From Verpa conica (taxonomy: Eukaryota; Ascomycota; Pezizomycetes; Pezizales; Morchellaceae): 64,000 bases of DNA. The position numbers were made by a program, and so were the translations under genes. This document shows, one piece after another, positions 34,316-47,014 of the stretch. Location: assembly GCA_033030425.1 (NCBI GenBank), contig JAUFSD010000015.1, forward strand, positions 434,001 to 498,000, given 5' to 3'. Each line of letters begins with the position of its first letter. Positions within the stretch are counted from its first letter, which is position 1. Below the pieces are notes generated by a model. It saw only the letters and a program-made list of their open reading frames with translations. It did not search any database and had not been told where the DNA came from.

Positions 34316-35822
34316 CTACAACTTAATGCCATTGCCCACCACTGATTTTTCCTCCTTACCGCCATGATCCTTCCGAACCATATTCTCGACGATGTCCGAG
34401 GGCTCACTGCTACAGTCCCCATTCCGGATACCAGCATAGCCTCCTCCGACACCACTCTGAAGTGGTACTTCATCTTCGCCCCCACTAGCTTCATCATCGC
34501 TACCAGCCCTGCTCCCGGTCTCATCGTCACTACCAACCCTGCTCCCAGCACCGCTCCGGCTCCCGCCAAAGTCTCGACCAGCCTCGAGGACCTTGAGCTT
34601 ATCTCTGAGTTCTTGTGCAGCTGCTTCATTTCCTTGGATCTTCGAAGAACCATTTGTACGGCCGTTGGGTAAGTCATTGGTGGGTGGCTTAGGGTGGTTA
34701 CAGCCGTTGAAACAACCGCCATAAGTTAATCGAGCTGCCATAGCCGCTTCAAGCTTCTTGAGCTCTTTTGGGATACCACCCTCCTTTGCCCGCTTTTCTT
34801 CCTGCTCTTTACGGTAGGCAGACCATGTACGGAGGGTATTCTGGAGTATGTATTTATCGGTTGCGGCGTCCTTTTCCATGATAACGAATTCGCAGTGGTT
34901 GACATTCCGGAGATCTTCAAAGTATTCAACCGAATAATGATACCTAGAGGCCAGAATTTAGTATACTGACAAGAAGGATGGGTAGTAAATATAACTCGTA
35001 CCATTTCATCAAAAAGATCCTCGTCATAAGTCCATGTGTAACAAGGACCAACACGCTCGGAAAATCCTCCTCCGCGAATTGTCGCCACAAGCTCTCGTTA
35101 AACCCAGATACACGATCATACGCATCTGCCGCGCTTTCGCCATTAGGGATGCGGTAGAAGAAGTGGCCGTATGCCGCACGCTCGTGCCACATCCGCTCCA
35201 TCTCCTCGCTGCATGGTTGGAAGTTGCCAAAGTCCTGCTCACGAATACGCGGTTCCTCGTAGACTTTGATCTTTGAGCTGTTGGGGTGGGATTCTAGGGA
35301 CGAGCGAATTCCAGCCGTGGTCTCGCGGGTACGGGTGTATGGGGAGGTGATGATCTGGACTGTATCTTCGGGACGGAGGAGCTTCAGAAGACGATCGCCG
35401 GCTTCGACAGCCTAAAGGTTGAAAACAGGCTTTTGTTAGTTGGGTGACTAATCACGTGAAGGGGAGGGTGTTACGGTACCTGACGATTTCCCTCTTTGGT
35501 GAGCTTTACGCGGTGGTCGGGGACGGTTTGGTGGATTGCTCTGTTTTCTAGTGGCGAATTAGCTTCGAGAGACCGGGAAACGACAGATGGTGTGGGAACG
35601 GGAATGGGGGAATGGGAATGGGAATGAGAATAGGAATGAGAACGGAACAAGAATAGGAATGAGGATGAGAATAAGAATGGGAACTCACTGTTCCCTTCAC
35701 TCTGGGCATGGCGGATGAGGATGATGAGCTATCGCCACCAGACCTCCGTTAGCTACATGTATCCCGCAATTCATCCAATCCACAGGCATGCGAGGAAAGG
35801 AACTCACTCTTGGCTTGCCCAT
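34316..35822 (-). CDS. DET1: Histidine phosphatase, yeast Det1-like
   Basis: Five exons (minus): 35822-35808, 35728-35689, 35547-35480, 35411-35002, 34943-34316; 386 aa, phases consistent. Exon 1 is 15 nt and encodes only MGKPR. The phosphoglycerate-mutase fold is clear: LIILIRHAQSEGN with the catalytic His, TSPYTRTRETT, EEPRIREQDFGNFQ, and VLVLVTHGLMTRIF with the second His. The tail from about residue 290 is basic then acidic, with a near-repeat SRVGSDDET / SRAGSDDEA. The arrangement resembles yeast Det1 (decreased ergosterol transport) and fungal relatives, which act in sterol movement from plasma membrane to ER. The phosphatase substrate is unknown. Family firm, Det1 orthology inferred. 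Confidence 0.8.
35594..35683. repeat. (GGAATG)n-like minisatellite in Det1-like intron 2
   Basis: A run of GGGAATG/GAGAATA-type 6-mers, about 90 bp, filling most of the 141-bp second intron. On the transcript strand it is a CATTCC-rich pyrimidine tract. Likely length-polymorphic. Confidence 0.7.
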
Positions 35823-38423
35823 GATGAATAATTAATACTAAGGGCAGTTGAAGTGTTTAGTTTCTGGTAGGGTCTCGGTCGCGGGTCGGTTGAGCTTCGG
35901 TTCGTTAGCTGGATGTTAGGGCTGAAAAACTTCCCCGCGTAGCTTATCGTGTCGATGGGCTTCACTATCTCGGATCGCCAAACAGGATGAGGGCTTCTTG
36001 GTGTGGGAAGAGGTGTTCCAATGCTGCGACAGGAACTCACTTAAGTACTTCTTTTTTGATCTGCGTACTATCGGGTGCGCTGGCGGTTTTTAAATTCTGA
36101 GTCTTTTCTTACTCTCGTCTCACTTGCGCGGGATGGGGTGTTGGGGGGGGGGGAGATGTCTGTTGGTATTTCTCTATAGGGCTTGTGTTTAACTAATGCA
36201 GGGCGCCGGACCCTCCCTTTATCAAGAACCGAAACCCGCCGTGCTGCGGCTATGCAGCTCCTCAGTCAGTGCTCGCAATAATCACAGGCATCGCTGATTT
36301 CCAATCCGACGCTGATGGCGCGGGCAAAGGGACAATCGACTGACCCTCGGGGGAGAGCAACACCATGCACGCAGATCACCAACAAGCGAGCCCATCCTCC
36401 TACTCAGTTCTTCCAGGAAGGCAGAACACATGATTGTCGGACCATCACGCATTCTCTTTCTTTTTGCTTCTTCCCACTTATCGGGAGCAAATAAGCTCCT
36501 TGCGATGCACCCCACCCTCTCTCCCTCAGGCTGAGTGAGAGGGAAACCAACACCCCCCAAGAGAGGCTTATATGCCTAACGCCGACCCAGCAAGTGCACG
36601 CGCAACCGCCCGTGGAGCAGAGTAGAGCGTTAGAGAGCTGTGGGAAATGGATAATGAATAATGAATAATACGTCATGTATCGCGCAAACGTAACAAAACC
36701 TTATTTCTTTTCCCCCCACCCCAAGCACTGCAGCAAAAAATAAAACGTTTGGACGAAAATCACGAGTATGGCTTTCTTCCCTGTAACATACAAACATGAG
36801 CGCATAGCACTGAGGTCTTCCCCTTTCTACCTGAAAGCTAGTTTTTTGACAATTAAGCCAGCGCACTCGAGGAAAGGAGATCCGGTTCAATAAACAACAC
36901 CCTCATGCGCAGGATCGTATCATCTCCAAGAAACGATTAGAGCGGTGAAGTAGGGAGGTGGGGGGGGATCCCGATTCCGTACCGTTCAAAGGCTAAAAAC
37001 CCACGATCCAATCTGTTGCATCTCATCCCACGTGCTCTATCAACCTGATAGCAAAAAGCCTCTCCCATCATCATCATGATGAATTGGTACTCCACTAAAC
37101 CCTCAATTATACCAGAGGTACCAAAGGTCCAACTCACCACGACCAACACATCTACTGGTGGTACGTACGCACCGATATCCCCACATCATCTACCCCCCTC
37201 ACTCACCACCCAAACACTACCTCACGATGGGCTGAAGCAGTCGTGGGCGCAATCGTCTGGGGGAGGGTGTACGTGGAATTAAAGTTCGCCAAGCCACATC
37301 TTTTGTGATGAGCAATACAAAATGCACTACATTATGTACTTTGTCAAAAAAGTCTACCACTTGTGGGCGGCTAAAAAAAGTATATTCCAAACAATATAAC
37401 CCGATAGGTATACGGTTAAGCCAAGTGGAGTAGAAGAAGGGGGGTGCAGCTAGATGTGTTGTTACGAATACCATCAAAGTACCAATAGTAACCACTGGGC
37501 TTCCATTAAGGCAGACACGGTGATTACCCAATAGTAGATTAGTTTACCACAACAAAGTCTGCCCTGCCCTGTTTTCTGCTATCTCTCTCTAATAAAATCC
37601 ATTTTTCTTTTCTTCAAAAGAAAAAAAGTTACAATTGAAATAAAACCAACGACTAAAAATCACGCGCGCACACACCACCGGGTGAAACCCAAGTACAGCC
37701 AGCACTGGAACCAAAAAGTTTATTTTCCAACACAAACAGAGGTAAACAGAAAGGAAGGAGGTAAAAAAGCCTAATTAGAGTATTTATAAAAATCTAGAAG
37801 CCCACGGATAATTATACTTTTATGGAAAGCCTCGTGGTGAGCCCTAGAAGTATCTATTAATTACGTGAGCCTTATTAATTGTAAACATCAGGAGTTATTT
37901 TATAGAAACTACTCTAGTCAGTCTGGTAGAGAATAGGAACACTGCATCTGCTCTTGATTGGGTAGTAATATAAAAAAAAAGAAGACGCAAGAAGACTTTG
38001 TTGTCTACACAGCTTCTTATTGAGGCGTGTAAATAGATAAACAGTCAAGTGTCCCCCCCGCCTTCTCAGGTGTTTATTCACCTTCTATGTGTACCCAGCC
38101 CCGTCTTCCTCTTTCTCTCATTTGCCCAAGGGCTTTCGTTGTTTTTTAGTTGCTTTCAGCAAGGATTCTCTTAGATGTGTTTTCAAAAATGCCTCATGTG
38201 ATCCATCTGAATAGTATGCTATATGTAGAGGAGTTGTATCTCTAGGGTCTCTTGGATCCGAGATACGAGTGATATCGTATGACCCCACTAAAAGTAGACC
38301 AATATTACGCCTGACTCAATCGTAGTTACTAGTAACATGCCCCCAAAATCCATGAGTAAAAATTTCTACACCTTCATAAAAAAACCAACTGACCTCAGCT
38401 GATATCTACATACACCCCTATCC
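35823..38423. other. Intergenic, 2.6 kb
   Basis: Promoter side of the Det1-like gene and 3' side of PUS3. A G11 run lies near 36133 and there are scattered A/T tracts. Minus-strand open frames at 36282-36676 and 36937-37149 have no coding character. No gene seen. Confidence 0.5.
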
Positions 38424-40209
38424 TTAGCTCTTGACCTCTTCATCCACTTCCTCCTCGCCCCCCTTCGCCTTCCCCTTCGCCCTCCTCGCCTCAACCCTCC
38501 TATTCCTATTCTCCGCCCAGTCCCCCTTCTTCTCCACATACCTCTTGTTAATCACTTCCACTTCTTCCATTCTCTTCCTTTCCAGCACAGGTACATATCT
38601 GCCTCTATACAGTGGCTGATGGCCCCCATCCACAATAACCTGAGACCTCGCCTGCGCAGCCCTCCTCTTCCCACGCCCATCACTTCCCCCACTAACCACA
38701 GCCGGAGTCAGTGTGGCCGCAGTCTCACCAATAACATCTAGCAGGCTCCCCGCCAACAACTCATCTATCCTCGCGCGGTGCCAAATCGCCCACACGTTAT
38801 CGACAAGGTCATCGCGTCCTTCTTTCCAGCTACTTGTATCGCCGGTACCGGCGTAGACCCAAGTTAGCATTCCCTCAGGGAATACGCAGTCCCAGAGAAC
38901 GAGGCTGCGGTCATCAGCCATTTCGTAGTGCGGTTTGCAGGGGTTTGTGGTAGTGTCTAGGAGGGTGGTGATGAGGGAGGGGGATTCGAGGCCTTGGCCG
39001 ATTAGGAATAATATTGCGACCATATGCCTGACTTGATGCCAGAGGAAGGCTGAGCCGTGGAGTTCAAAGTAGTAGACTTTTGGCCGGGTACCTGTTTCTA
39101 CGGCTGGAGAGGAGGAAGGGGAGAAAGTTGGGGGAAGTGGGTTCACTTCTGTTATGGCAGCATGTCGGATTATTCTATCGAAGCGGGAGATTTGCTTGCT
39201 GGCGTCGAGTTTGCAAAAGTTTCTAAAGTCGTGATCTCCGATGTAGAGGTTTGCGGCTTCTCGCATTTTTTCAATGTCAAGGAGTTCCTCTCCGCCGCCG
39301 ATGGTCCCTGGTGGGATGGGCGGGTTGGTGAAGAAGTAGCGGTATCGCCGTTCCTCGCAGAAGAAGCGGGCACTGAAGCCTGGAGGTGGGCTAGGGCACC
39401 AGGCGAGAACACGGATGTCGGGGGGGAGGAGACGGTTGAGGATCTGAGGGTAGAGGAGTTCATCTGCGTCTGAGAACTCTTGAGGTGCAGAGTCTGAGTC
39501 TGACTGCGCATCTAGGTCTGCCCCAAAGCTATCGTCTAGTAATTTTGGTTCCCCTTCACCTGTAGCCTCTGGCGGCGGGGTGGCCGGAGGTTTCGGGAGT
39601 GGTTTATTACTCCGTACTCTCACCCCGATGACCTGACCGAATGCAGAGACACCTTTATCAGTGCGCCCACACTTTGAGTACTCTACAGCTTCATCCCCAG
39701 GCCAGCCGAGGACGGTTTCTTCTTCACCAGGGAGACCATTGTTGGGGACTAGGCGGGATTTGAGTAGCGCTTTAAAGATCTGCTCTTCAACCGTAGGGGT
39801 CGAGAACGGATTATTAGCGTGGTACTCAAAGCCGCCGTAGTTGGCACCTAGGTATGCGATTTTGAGAGCAATATGGCGGGTTGAGTAAAGAGAAGAATTA
39901 AATGATTTCTTTTGTTTCCGGGGGTGAACTGGCTTGACGCTGGGGAATAGTAGTTAGTATTAGTGTTTGAATATTGGAGACTCCCGAGGGACTTACTTAC
40001 GTTTCCTGGGCCTTCTCCAACTCGATGATTCTCGAGATCAATTCGGCGTGTGACCATTGGGTGTAGATCTGTTCGCGTCGTTTCTCCATTTTGATGCGTT
40101 TAGTTTCCACCACGCTGACGGTGAAGGGGCGACAGTGAAAGTGTATTGAGGTAGCTATAGAGGCGAATAGTCGAGTGACTCTTTGCGGGCTGTTGAGCCG
40201 CAGAGTCAT
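38424..40209 (-). CDS. DEG1: tRNA pseudouridine synthase PUS3/DEG1
   Basis: Two exons (minus): 40209-40001 and 39939-38424; up to 574 aa. The catalytic Asp lies in SKCGRTDKGVSAFGQV. Before it comes IALKIAYLGANYGGFEYH; after it RRYRYFFTNP, YIGDHDFRNFCKLDASKQI and LHGSAFLWHQVRHMVAILF. The FCKLDASKQI wording fits Pus3/Deg1 (positions 38/39 of tRNA) better than Pus1. The first Met (40209) gives an Arg/Ser-rich, acid-poor 40-residue leader that looks like a mitochondrial presequence. Met41 (40089) starts EKRREQIYTQWSHAEL, the usual start of the family. Inserts rich in Asp/Ser (about 180-215) and a basic tail make it longer than yeast Deg1 (442 aa). Confidence 0.9.
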
Positions 40210-41301
40210 TACCCCTCCACCCCGCGTTCAGATGACTTTCCGAAAGCGGTTTGATGGGAGGAATATTGGGGGGGACACGAGATGCACGTCACCACTATTC
40301 CCGATATTCTTGTGGGACGGCGGCTATTTTTTGGTGTTTCACGATGTTTTCACATTCATCTGAAGTTTTCTGTGGGCGGGATATTCCGCCCCCACCACTG
40401 CCACAGGTACCAGCCACACACGTGTTCACAGTACAGTCTCCGGTAGAATTAATGCGAAAATGCGCCACTCAGGACTCAGAGGTCTGATTGGTATTTGGTG
40501 TCATCAACGAAGATTCTAGTAGTGAGCACTGGCCACAAAACCCTTGCTCGCTAACCCCTGTTTTCGCAATAATTCGACCGGAGACTGTACTTATGTACTA
40601 TATACATACTTGGTAAGCTGTGGACAAGCCTGACTGACGACTGACTGATGGATGGAAACACCAGCGTACAGAAACGCAACGTGTCCAGAAGAGCCATTGC
40701 GCGGATTCTTTTATCATGTCCATAATCCAAGCGGAGAAACAGGAGAAATACAGAAAGTCCTGAGGAGAGGGATGAAATGGGAAAAAACTCTCCCTCCCCA
40801 AATGTAGTAACTCCGTCTGCGAATCACAGGTGATGATCAATTGATTACCTGGATATGACACTGGATATATGCAGAGTATGGAAGCCAGGATCGTGATGCT
40901 GCATTGGGTGCTGTTGACGCGAAATTAAATCTTTTACCCCTTGGCCGAGGGCTGCGAACGTTACGTTACGTTACAACTTGCAATCTCAACATCCCACCCA
41001 ATTCACCAAACACCAACAAACCCTTTCCCTGGAGCCGCCTCAAACCACCCCCCCTCCGCGTCATCACATTATTCCTCCTCTCCCCTCATTCTGAAATCCT
41101 ATAGATGTTGGACCAGCAGCTCTAGCAGACTTCCTGACCTCCTTCACATTCCAATTCTACTCGGTCAGGAGGACCCAAGTTCTTCCATGAATAGCTGTTC
41201 ATGCGGCCTCTGTCAGTCTCCCTTTCCTTGTCTTCCCTAATTTTCTGCGCCCGTTGACGTCTATACTGACCTTTTCTTCTTTCTTCCCGCGTTATTCAAA
41301 G
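40210..41301. other. Intergenic and unresolved 5' region
   Basis: Upstream of PUS3 (minus) and of the small membrane protein (plus). The first exon of the latter probably lies here, but I could not fix it. CT-rich after 40980, with a TTACGTTACGTTAC patch near 40960. Confidence 0.4.
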
Positions 41302-41641
41302 GCTATTGGCGATCTTGGTTTTCATTGCCGGATATATTACTGCGCGGTTCTCTCTAATCACTCAGGCGATTGACTTAGCCTACTTTGCCTGGGATCACGG
41401 CGTTGTCGTTCGTCTCCCCCGTACCGCGGCTTGGCCTCGAAGCTTATTCCTACCTCCATATCGCTAATTCTCGGGAAACTTGTAGGGACGAGCAACAAAG
41501 GGGTTTCTGATTTTGTCGCTGTTTTTCTTTCTATTCTTCATTCCTATCGAGCGTATCGCTTCCCGGGAAACTAGCCTTGTTCGTCATCACTACTACCACC
41601 TTCCCCCCCCCCTTCGTCACTCCCGCGCATTAACTAACTGA
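41302..41641 (+). CDS. Small membrane protein, 5' end unresolved
   Basis: Two coding blocks. The first (from about 41302, after a CAAAG acceptor with an ACTGAC branch) reads LLAILVFIAGYITARF then SLITQAIDLAYFAWDHGVVV: one membrane helix and an amphipathic segment. After an intron of about 70-80 bp the second (about 41500-41641) reads GFLILSLFFFLFFIPIERIA, a second helix, then SRETS and a His/Pro-rich tail. The exact splice sites (donor at 41405, 41408, 41412 or 41421) and the start exon are uncertain. Two compact helices with a polar connection suggest a small ER or mitochondrial membrane protein. I do not recognise the family. Its stop lies 72 bp before the first GPI1 ATG, so the two are tightly spaced in tandem. 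Confidence 0.5.
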
Positions 41642-41712
41642 GTGTAGCAAACTCGGAGCGGAAGTGCAATATCAGCTAGAGAACAGCTGCGCCGGAGGGG
41701 GAGCTTTTATTA

Positions 41713-44026
41713 ATGGGTGCTAATGGGTTGATGCGCGTGTTCTGGCCCCTCGACTTCCCACGCAACAACCTCCCGGGGGTGCTAGTAGGATGGCGGAACT
41801 CAGAGTTGGACATATTTGTGGTTGATGTGATGAATGGAGTCGATGTGGGTTTTATCCGGCTGGCCGGGGAAGAGTAGAAATTGGTGGGTGGGGTTAAAGT
41901 GGGGACAGATGCTAATTTACGACAGAGCAGGAGGATCGGGAAAGAGTTGAGCTCAACAAACCTATACCGGAAATCTCCACACTCTGCCGCACGCCTGTTT
42001 GAACTCTGTGGTCAGTCTGCGCTGCATGTACTAGGAGATGTCAATGAATCCCCACCGAGGGATGAGTTCCAGCCGGAACATATCTATGCGTTTACACAAA
42101 AGTCAAGCCGGTACCCTCAGATCTTTTGCCCCGCGGCAAGTGGGATCACGATCCAAGTTATTTTATTTGAGCGCCCACACCCCCACCGGATGCAATACCT
42201 ATCACTGAGTCCTATTTCGTTAGCATTGGAGGACAGAGTGGCAACTGGGGAGGATGTGGGTGAAGCCGACGACACAGCAGAGGAGAGCCGAGAACGAGAG
42301 AGGAAAGCAGAATTAGTGGAGAAGTTAAAATTACACTCAGTATCGAGGCCACAAGCAACGGAGAAAGAAAGAAGCCTGCAAATGATAGTCGACCAGGTCA
42401 ACTGCTCACATGAGATGAGAGTGCTGCTGAAGGAGAATATTAGCCTATTGATATCGAGGCGGAATAGGAGGAGTCTAAGTGTTAGTGAGCGGGTTGTCGA
42501 GTCTGCGACGTCACTATGGAGGAAGTTTCTAAAAGCTGTGATGGACACGGTGAAGTTTCTGTGGCCGATTGTGACTACCTTCTTTGTAATGCTGATTATA
42601 ATATGGCGGCTTGTTGCGGAGACGATACTAAAAGTTTTGGAGTGGAGGCTGCGGCCAGAGCTGGCAGCGTTGAAGGATATTTCTGCTACAGGTGAGACAG
42701 TTACTGTCCACTCTCCTGCTCCCCTTTAGCTAGCAGATTTACTCATAGTGAACTTTCAGCGCAGCAGTTTGATATCCGATTGCAGCAATTTTGTTACTGG
42801 CCTATACAGTATGTGACGTTGCGACGACGGAAAACGGACTGGGAGAGCGTTACGAGTTCACACCCAGATTATATCCGCTTTTACAACAGTCTATGGCTTG
42901 TAGCGAATGATGTGATTATTGGGATTGCATTAGGATCGTATATCATTGAGAATGCTCATGCTGTAGCTTTTCAGATTGATTTTTACTTGAGGGTATGTAT
43001 TTTAATGTTCTGCAGGTGAATATCTCGTGCTAATGGAACCCAGGCATACACAGTAGAGGGTATGAAAGGGATGATATCTTGGCTTATGAACCTCCCTGGC
43101 GGTCTCAAACTAAACCAAGAACTTGGTTCTTTTCTTGGTGATCTATTCCTCTGGGTCATTGACTACTGGGCCGACACAATGACAAGCATACGCCCACATC
43201 TCCCACAAGTTATCTACGCCATCGGCTTCTCATCCTTCGCAGGCGCTTCTATGCCAATCGCGTTATTCTCCGATCTCCTCTCCATACTTACACTCCACAT
43301 CTACTCTTTCTATATAGCGTCCGCACGAATCTACAATTGGCAGCTATCAATCATCATCTCACTATTCCACCTCTTCCGCGGGAAGAAAAGAAACGTTCTC
43401 CGAAACCGTATTGATAGCTGCGACTATGACCTAGACCAGTTACTCATTGGAACTATACTATTTACGCTGCTTATATTTCTTCTGCCGACGGTGCTGGTGT
43501 TTTATCTCACATTTGCGAGTGCGAGGATGGCAATTATAATGTTGAAGGCAACCCTCGAGACACTTTTAGCTTGCTTAAACCATTTCCCTCTGTTTGCACT
43601 GATGCTCAGAGTTAAGGACAGCAAGCGCCTCCCTGGAGGTATCAGGTTCGAGCTCAAGGACACACGCGTAATTGTCAAGGGGTTTGAAAGGGACTACGAC
43701 ACCCCACCAATATCTTACATTCACCTTAAAGTACCTTCCTCCTACCTTACTATCGAAGTGAATTAGCTAACACTCATACGCAGTCAACCCCCCTCCCATT
43801 CCGTGCAATGTTCCACCAGTACTTCCAGCTCGGCCAGCGAATTAGGAAGCATTATGTCTCACCACATGTGATACTATGCCTCATTACTGGCAGATTCGTT
43901 CCGCCAATTCATAGGAAGAACCTATACTCGATGCAGTATAGTATGTTACCAACTAAAAGAGCGGGGCCATGGGAGTTGTGGACAAGGCTTACGGAAGAAC
44001 AAAAAGAGGGCACGGGAAGGAGATAG
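41713..44026 (+). CDS. GPI1: GPI-GlcNAc transferase subunit GPI1 (PIG-Q)
   Basis: Five exons: 41713-41873, 41928-42691 (or from 41931), 42760-42992, 43044-43730, 43784-44026; about 695 aa. The N terminus reads MRVFWPLDFP and GVLVGWRNSELDIFV (Met at 41713 or 41731). An in-frame TAG at 41875 is removed by the first intron, which has a GCTAAT branch. The conserved core has QQFCYWPIQYVTLRRRKTDW, SHPDYIRFYNSLWLVANDV, FSSFAGASMPIALFSDL, LFHLFRGKKRNVLRNRID and LLIGTILFTLLIFLLPTV, with about six to seven membrane helices. After the last splice comes PLPFRAMFHQYFQLGQRI. GPI1 stabilises the complex that makes GlcNAc-PI at the ER. PIG-H of the same complex is at 16957-17680. Confidence 0.95.
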
Positions 44027-47014
44027 GGTGATTTGGGGAGGCGTTTTTCTCTCTTTTCATTTCTATTGTATATGATATACGCGTGTGTGGGTTAGAGGTT
44101 TGCGGGCTGGGTAATGGTCGGGTAGAAATTTTTTGATCTTTGATTTTTTTGTTACCGGAGTGGAATGATGAGATGTGGAAAAGTTATTTTGGATCATGGA
44201 CTGGTAATGCCGGAATTTAATCATGCAATCACAACATTTGGCAGTAGAGAATACTTTTCCTAAGGCGTATTAAAGATTGGCCTTATTAGCCATAATGAAT
44301 CTCTTCTCAATAATATTCGCCCTAGATTTCTATCTGGTGAAAGCTTCATTAGCACTTTCATATCGGGTCGTATCTATTGGGATCAACGCTTCCAATCCAA
44401 TAACCCACCCTAGGTATAGGCTTACATGTAATTTCGCAAGCCCCCACACAGGCATTTTCTAGTTAAAAAAAGCGAGACAAGGACTCTTTTGGATAAAACA
44501 TACTTTATCTATCCGAGCATGTGGTATTGCTAATAAATGCATGAAGCTCGAGTATATACCCCCAGTGCTATCATTGAGTAACTAAAGGTTCCCCATGATG
44601 TAGGATAGATCATAATTAGTATTATCTAGACTAGTACTAAAATAGTACCAAGAAGTGTAAAAAATACTTACCCTACTAAGCAGACCTCTTTTCATCTACC
44701 TTAGATTATATAAAGCAGGAGTTCAAGCCCCGTCTTGCGGATCAACAAAAAAGTGTAGAGAAAACTTTAAATAGTGGGTGCCATCAAATAATGTCATAAC
44801 GTGTATAGATGTCTAATCTCTGCTTACTGCTTTTTTAAGGAGGCCAGATAGGTCCTCGATCAAAGTTGGCTTTCATGGTATAACTACAAATAGGAAAGAT
44901 AAATATTCGCCACTTTAATCTACCATAATGGTTGGTAGATATCAGGTAATTATTCTTTGGGATAGAATTCGTCGAGATCTTGCTTACGCTGTCTCTTTTT
45001 AGAGTTTAAAGTTTAGCACTACTAAGGTAATTAAATTAGGCTGTACTATAGTAATATTTTCTAGCTCTAGGACTGCATGCATAACAAAATTCATTCATTC
45101 ACTCATATTTTCTAGATTTTGATATGGCTCAAGGGCTAGGAATACTTGTTTACTTTTTTTACATATGACCTATTAGAGAACGTGTAGTTGAATAGCGGAT
45201 GCCTACTAAGGGTAGGGGCTATGTATATATAGTAGTAATGGCATATAGCTAGTTAGGTAATAGTATCTACTCCCCTAGGGAGTATTGGACTGTCCCGACT
45301 GACTTTTCAGTATTGCCTCTAGGTTGAGGTCCTCTGGATAAAGCTTCTATATTACATAGGCTCTTGGCTATAAGAACTATTCTATAACTAAAATTACTAG
45401 CAGCTTGGGTTATAGCATAATAAAGTATTAGAAAGAAAATTCCTCTAAATGGAACAACTAGTAATTCATACCTCATTCTTCAACACACGAGACTCGGGAT
45501 TTCCTAAGTAACTAGTAGAAAACACGACGTTTGAATAAGTAATATCGTACTAGGATTGAGCATTCACGAGTGAGACTACATGATTCATACATCTAGCCTG
45601 GTCCGGGCGCTCTGCAGCTTAAACTTCTGATATATATCCAATCGGGCAATTTCGATTTAAATTCGGTGCAGGTGTAGATGTCTATTTCTAAAGAAGGCTA
45701 ATCTACTATCAGATTACTGCTAAGACATCTTCCCATTTTCAACAGCCTGACAGGCTCATTTACATAGTGGGAGCAGACTGAAATGTTATAAACTGATGAG
45801 CCAATCACCGAGGAACGTTTCAGATGGATTACAAATAGTACAAAGATGATATTTTCCCTTTCTTCGAAGTTTTTCTCCGGGTTCTCTAGTACTGAGTACC
45901 TCAGCAGTAAGGCCTATTAGTCTTAATACATAATATTAGTTCTATTTACTTGAAATATACTGTACCCAAAGAAACAATGAAGTCCTGATGTGATACTCAT
46001 GTCACCAAGACACCTATCAAAGCCATTGGCTGAAATAACTGCCGACGTGGTTGATTTTGGTTACTCCAGACTCTAAGAAATCTGACATAGAATCGTCATA
46101 TATTTGCTGTCCTCTGTTCTTTCTTTTTTCATCCTTTACACTTACTTGGTTTCGATAGATTTACTCAAGCCCCGATCCTAACTTCTCAGTAGGGTAAGCG
46201 TACCGCGTCTACCGATCAGGACTGAATAACCTTAGTGAAGTAGGCGGGGTAGGCAGTGCCAAGATTGTTTGAATATGAGTGCAAATATATTTAAGTTGCT
46301 GCCTGGTCCTGACTGAGCTTGAACGGTTTCTCGGAACGTACACCGATGCTCGAAGATCGTGTAGGCACCGGTTAGTTCCCGGTCTTTCACTCAACTGGTT
46401 ACTATGCTGCATAAGCTGCTCGAATAATCGGGTGAGTTTTTGCAGGAGGCTTTGGAACCGTTAGCAAGAAACTCCATTCGCTCGCTTGGAAGGGGGAGTT
46501 TTATATTGTACGGAGCGGGGTACGCGATTGAGTCCACATCTCGGATTACAGTGTGGTGGTGTTACTTGCAGCAGCGAGGTGTCGACGTGGTGGCCCATTT
46601 GGGGGTGAATTTAAAACTGGGCTGGGGGTTTCAAACCGGCCGAGGACCCTCCCATGCACTCTCTGGGGACCAAACAATCGCTTCATGCAGTAAACCGGGC
46701 CACGCTTGCGTTGAGTGACCCAATTGTCAAACGACGTTAAGGAAACTCCATGTACATCAAATATGTACGATTCCACTCATATTTTTCCTTCAGTGAGAGG
46801 GGCAATAGGGTGCGTTGTTAACTCTCCGGACATGACACTAGTCTGGAATAAATACCGAAACATAACCTCGACTCCAAGCCTCCTACCTAGTTTACCAAGA
46901 TATTGTACCTACATACCATGCAATATCCTTACATCTTACGGTTCAGCACCACTCGGTATTTCTATCGATAATCTACCACCAATTTTACGCCCTGCACATA
47001 TGTAGACTTTCATC
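44027..47014. other. Intergenic, 3.0 kb
   Basis: Between GPI1 and the F-box gene, both plus. AT-rich; no trusted coding frame. A minus-strand frame at 45267-45476 begins with a faint reverse-transcriptase-like string but is not convincing. Confidence 0.5.

Noticed and set aside
36282..37149. Minus frames in the gap upstream of the Det1-like gene
   Set aside because: No domain, no splice continuity, composition like surrounding intergenic DNA.
41875..41877. TAG in the GPI1 frame as a stop-codon readthrough site
   Set aside because: A GTAGAA donor, GCTAAT branch and nearby AG acceptors explain it as an ordinary 54-57 bp intron.
45267..45476. Minus frame starting MRYELLVVPF as a second reverse-transcriptase remnant
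   Set aside because: Only one short string resembles the motif; nothing following fits. Too weak to list.
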